NCBI GenBank assembly: GCA_030446945.1
Contig: JAUJMI010000074.1
Coordinates: forward strand, 2,779 to 11,419
Origin: Longimicrobium sp.
GTDB taxonomy: Bacteria; Gemmatimonadota; Gemmatimonadetes; Longimicrobiales; Longimicrobiaceae
Direction: 5' to 3'
DNA: 8,641 nucleotides
The notes beneath the pieces are model-generated. The model worked only from the letters and a program-made list of their open reading frames with translations, made no database searches and was not told the DNA's origin. Made by a program: the position numbers and the translations under genes. This document shows, piece by piece, positions 6,852 to 8,641 of this stretch (the first letter of the stretch is position 1; every line of letters begins with the position of its first letter).

Positions 6852-6861
6852 AGCCCCCGGC
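6840..6861 (+). terminator. Small hairpin spanning the ABC transporter stop codon
   Basis: GCCGGG (6840-6845) pairs with CCCGGC (6856-6861) around a ten-base loop that contains the TAA stop at 6849-6851. Six base pairs and no T-run make it weak evidence for termination. The remaining sequence to 7040 has short palindromes, for example AGCCGGCT, but nothing I can name. Confidence 0.3.
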
Positions 6862-7043
6862 CGGTACGACGGGAAGGCGGCTGAAGCCGGCTCGAACACC
6901 GCCCATTTCCTGCGGGGAGCGCTGCTCCGTCCTCTCCCCGGCACCGAACCGTGGCGCGGAGCGAAGGAGACGGGCTCTCCCGTGAGCACCGCCCCATCCC
7001 ATGTTCGACGGCGGTTCATGGAGATCAAACACCCCCGCGGTGC

Positions 7044-7049
7044 TATCTT
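7044..7049 (+). promoter_or_regulatory. Candidate -10 element TATCTT upstream of the 7135 gene
   Basis: It occurs as GCTATCTTG (7042-7050), identical over nine bases to the sequence at 124-132 upstream of the lysine dehydrogenase-like gene, and at nearly the same distance from its start codon (91 against 86 bases). A recognisable -35 hexamer at normal spacing is absent. A start near 7056 would give a leader of about 79 bases. Confidence 0.4.
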
Positions 7050-7074
7050 GGAACGAGTTCGCGACGCGGGGCTT

Positions 7075-7101
7075 CGTGCCGCACTTACTCGCCGCGGCAC
7101 G
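7075..7101 (+). other. Leader hairpin before the 7135 gene
   Basis: An eight-base-pair perfect stem, CGTGCCGC (7075-7082) with GCGGCACG (7094-7101), closes an 11-base loop. It ends 33 bases before the start codon and 20 bases before the AGGAG ribosome binding site, so it would leave that site free. No known riboswitch is recognisable. Confidence 0.45.
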
Positions 7102-7134
7102 TGTGGATGACACGATTCTACAGGAGCAACACGG

Positions 7135-7644
7135 ATGAGCGCCGTACCGTTTGATCAGCTGCCGGACGACGCGCGGGTGTGGGTGTTCGCGGCGTCGCGC
7201 CCGCTCACCGAGGCGGAGAGCGCGGGGCTTCTGCGCGGAGTGGACGGGTTCATCGAGCGCTGGGCGGCGCACGGGGCGCCGGTGCGGGGCGCGCGCGACT
7301 GGCGCCACGACCGCTTCCTCCTGGTGGGCGCGGACGAGCGGGCGACCGGCGTCTCCGGGTGCTCCATCGATTCGCTGTTCCACGCCCTCGCCGCCGCCGA
7401 GGCGGCGACCGGCGTCACGCTCCGCGATTCGTCCTTCGTCTTCTTCCGCGACGCGGCCGGCGAGGTGCGCTCCGTCCCCCGGCCGGACTTTCGGCGCATG
7501 GCCGCCGCGGGCGAGGTGGCCGAGGACACCGTCGTCTTCGACAACACCGTTACCACCGCCGGCGACATGCGCGCCGGCCGCTGGGAAACGCGGCTGCGCG
7601 ATGCCTGGCACGCCCGCGCCTTCCCCATTGGCGCGGCGCGGTGA
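7135..7644 (+). CDS. Uncharacterised conserved protein, family often misnamed 'ABC transporter ATPase'
   Basis: 169 residues, soluble, with no signal peptide or membrane segment. The pattern matches a family I recall mainly from Bacteroidota. It opens with PFDQLPDDARVWVF (5-18), then the Thr-Glu helix (25-40), WAAHG (43-47), SGCSID (74-79) with a single cysteine at 76, a TVVFDNTV block (132-139) and a C-terminal WH pair (158-159). Family members are commonly labelled ABC transporter ATPase in databases, but this protein has no Walker A, no Walker B and no signature motif, so the label is not supported. Function is unknown; the conserved Cys and His residues could be functional but this is a guess. 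ATG 7135 is fixed by AGGAG at 7122-7126 with eight bases spacing. It is 283 bases past the ABC transporter gene and probably has its own promoter. Confidence 0.85.
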   Translation: MSAVPFDQLPDDARVWVFAASRPLTEAESAGLLRGVDGFIERWAAHGAPVRGARDWRHDRFLLVGADERATGVSGCSIDSLFHALAAAEAATGVTLRDSSFVFFRDAAGEVRSVPRPDFRRMAAAGEVAEDTVVFDNTVTTAGDMRAGRWETRLRDAWHARAFPIGAAR

Positions 7645-7765
7645 GACTGGGCGCCCGGGCGGGCATCGCATCGATTGTGGCGGGGGCACCTTGATCCCCA
7701 CGAACTGCTGACCGAACATGGGACGGGCCGTCCCCCGGTGTTTCGGCGTCCATCCCCCGGCCGTC

Positions 7766-7797
7766 AAAAAAGCCCCGGACCTGCGTTGGTCCGGGGC
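7766..7797 (-). terminator. Intrinsic terminator, probably bidirectional
   Basis: A perfect ten-base-pair stem, GCCCCGGACC (7772-7781) with GGTCCGGGGC (7788-7797), closes a six-base loop. On the minus strand the stem is followed by six T (the A-run 7766-7771), a textbook terminator 25 bases after the stop of the 7823-8182 gene. On the plus strand it is followed by CTTTCT, so it may also stop the 7135-7644 transcript, which ends 127 bases upstream. Confidence 0.9.
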
Positions 7798-7822
7798 CTT
7801 TCTGCATCGCCGTCGTGCTCGC

Positions 7823-8182
7823 CTACCGCACGACTCGGGTGGACACCGGCTCCGGGCCGCGGCGCACCAGCTCTTCCATGCGGCCCACGAACGTGTGGTC
7901 GCCGGCGCGGCTCTCGCCAAAGAGCCCGTCGCTGTTGTCCTCCGCGTGGCGAGTGGGCGAGTACAGGTTGAGCCACAGGTCGAACCGCTCGCCCATGCGC
8001 AGCACCGCGTAGAAGTAGCGCCCGCGCTCGCTGCGGTCCAGGAGGAAGAGGTCCGCGAGCACGGCGCCGATCGAAAACCAGAACATGCAGAAGCCCTTGA
8101 TTCCGTCCAGCACCAGCTTGGTGTGGAAGAGGACCAGGTCCCGCACGAGGACGAGTGGGCCGACGTGCTTCCGAGGCTGCAT
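7823..8182 (-). CDS. Small hypothetical membrane-associated protein
   Basis: 119 residues; I do not recognise the family. A single strongly hydrophobic stretch at about 28-48 (including GFCMFWFSIGAVLADLFLL) is a likely membrane segment, with an amphipathic, basic region before it (1-27). The remaining 70 residues are soluble and charged and carry one hydrophobic/aromatic patch, RFDLWLNLY (66-74). Start choice: ATG 8182 has AGGA at 8195-8192 with nine bases spacing, whereas the longer frame to 8239 adds 19 residues without ribosome binding site support and runs into a hairpin. It lies 100 bases after the AMIN-like gene on the same strand and ends at an intrinsic terminator, so it is the last gene of its transcript. 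Coding is supported by a proper start signal and terminator, not by homology. Confidence 0.7.
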   Translation of the reverse strand: MQPRKHVGPLVLVRDLVLFHTKLVLDGIKGFCMFWFSIGAVLADLFLLDRSERGRYFYAVLRMGERFDLWLNLYSPTRHAEDNSDGLFGESRAGDHTFVGRMEELVRRGPEPVSTRVVR

Positions 8183-8231
8183 GATCGAATTTCCTGCTTT
8201 CGGGTGAGTAGCGGACGGGGGGTGTACGGTG

Positions 8232-8263
8232 GAGCTCACCCGATAGTTTCGCCGGGCGAGCTC
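8232..8263 (-). other. Hairpin between the AMIN-like gene and the small membrane protein gene
   Basis: On the minus strand GAGCTC-G-CCCG (8263-8253) pairs with CGGG-T-GAGCTC (8242-8232), giving 11 base pairs including one G-T (G-U in RNA), around a ten-base loop. It starts 19 bases after the AMIN-like stop codon. It has no T-run, so termination would be incomplete. The G-U compensation means it forms better in minus-strand RNA than in plus-strand RNA. Confidence 0.5.
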
Positions 8264-8282
8264 AGCAGTCCGGCGCAGAGGG

Positions 8283-8641
8283 TTACTGCTGCACGTCCAC
8301 GATCAGCCGGTTGGGACTCGGCACCACGAGAACGCGGTACGGGTTGGGAGTCTGCACACCCAGCACCACCTCCACCTCTCCCTCGAAGTCACAGATGATC
8401 TCCACCTCGCGCAGCACCGGCGTGGTGGCGACGATCTGGCGGTCGCGCACGGTCGCGTTGCCCGCGTCGTCGTGCGCCTGCGCGGCGCGGAGCCGCACCC
8501 TCAGCCATCCCTGCCCCGCGACTGCCACCGGCTCGCCCGAACCGCACGCGCGGACCGGCGAGTCCACGTACTCCACGTGGTACGGGGGCACGGGGCTGTC
8601 GCCGAAGTCGAGCACCAGTCGGTCGAAGCCGGCGTTCCGCC
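8283..8641 (-). CDS. AMIN-like domain protein, 5' end outside the window
   Basis: The last 118 residues are visible; the start lies beyond the right edge. The GTG at 8615 is an internal valine, because the frame continues upstream with family-like sequence (GFDRLVLDFGD). Conserved blocks, numbered from the edge, are GFDRLVLDF (4-12), PPYHVEYVDSPV (18-29), GSGEPVAVAG (33-42), GWLRVRL (44-50), DFEGEVEVVLGV (84-95), PYRVLVVPSPNRLIVDV (100-116). This pattern matches the AMIN-like domain found in actinobacterial lipoproteins and secreted proteins. A signal peptide or lipobox would be expected in the missing part. Two cysteines (32 and 83) could form a disulphide if exported. The biochemical role of the family is not established; cell-envelope binding is inferred from the related AMIN domain. 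It may be co-transcribed with the 7823-8182 gene. Confidence 0.85.
   Translation of the reverse strand, partial: RNAGFDRLVLDFGDSPVPPYHVEYVDSPVRACGSGEPVAVAGQGWLRVRLRAAQAHDDAGNATVRDRQIVATTPVLREVEIICDFEGEVEVVLGVQTPNPYRVLVVPSPNRLIVDVQQ

Noticed and set aside
4736..6985. 749-residue open frame overlapping the ABC transporter in another frame
   Set aside because: The ABC frame contains every expected ATPase motif; this frame is Arg/Pro/Gly-rich with no recognisable protein features.
7720..7734. GGGACGG/CCGTCCC palindrome in the spacer after the 7135 gene
   Set aside because: The arms are separated by one base, so only five or six pairs can form; no T-run follows. The real terminator is at 7766-7797.
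6340..7920. 526-residue open frame on the minus strand across the ABC 3' end, the spacer and the 7135 gene
   Set aside because: It crosses two genes and a spacer with hairpins, has Arg/Pro-rich low-complexity translation and runs antisense through the intrinsic terminator.
8183..8239. 19-residue N-terminal extension of the small membrane protein
   Set aside because: The ATG at 8182 has a well-spaced AGGA, and the extension start overlaps an intergenic hairpin.

Overview
The window is about 70% G+C by eye, with strongly G/C-biased third codon positions. It carries six real protein genes, one of them cut by the right edge. The gene mix and the style of the intergenic DNA (GC-rich palindromes, CCGTTCC heptamer runs) suggest Gemmatimonadota, possibly a Longimicrobium-like lineage. 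The mix is a lysine 6-dehydrogenase-type enzyme, an AMIN-like domain protein, and a small unknown family that I recall mainly from Bacteroidota, where it is often misnamed 'ABC transporter ATPase'. This placement is an inference from memory, not a database result.

Layout from left to right. 1-211: non-coding leader with a heptamer array, a candidate -10 box and a GC-rich hairpin. 212-1378 (+): saccharopine dehydrogenase / lysine 6-dehydrogenase family enzyme. 1379-1768: a 390-base gene-free stretch holding at least five inverted-repeat structures. 1769-2779 (-): membrane protein with about eight segments and a tyrosine-rich loop, family unknown. 2864-4702 (-): methyl-accepting chemotaxis protein (MCP) driven by a near-consensus sigma-70 promoter at 4745-4774. 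4983-6851 (+): ABC exporter half-transporter, divergent from the MCP gene. 7135-7644 (+): small soluble protein of an uncharacterised family. 7766-7797: intrinsic terminator shared by converging genes. 7823-8182 (-): small membrane-associated protein, unknown. 8283 to the right edge (-): AMIN-like domain protein, 5' end missing.

The genes do not form an obvious pathway. The MCP gene and the tyrosine-rich membrane protein gene are collinear 84 bases apart and could share a transcript, although a strong hairpin lies between them. The AMIN-like gene and the small membrane protein gene are collinear 100 bases apart, also with a hairpin between. No che genes, no partner half-transporter, no mobile element, no CRISPR array, and no tRNA or rRNA are visible. 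I see no clear undescribed system. The most interesting points are a heptamer repeat captured in frame inside the ABC nucleotide-binding domain, the palindrome-rich spacer, and the unexplained tyrosine-rich membrane protein.
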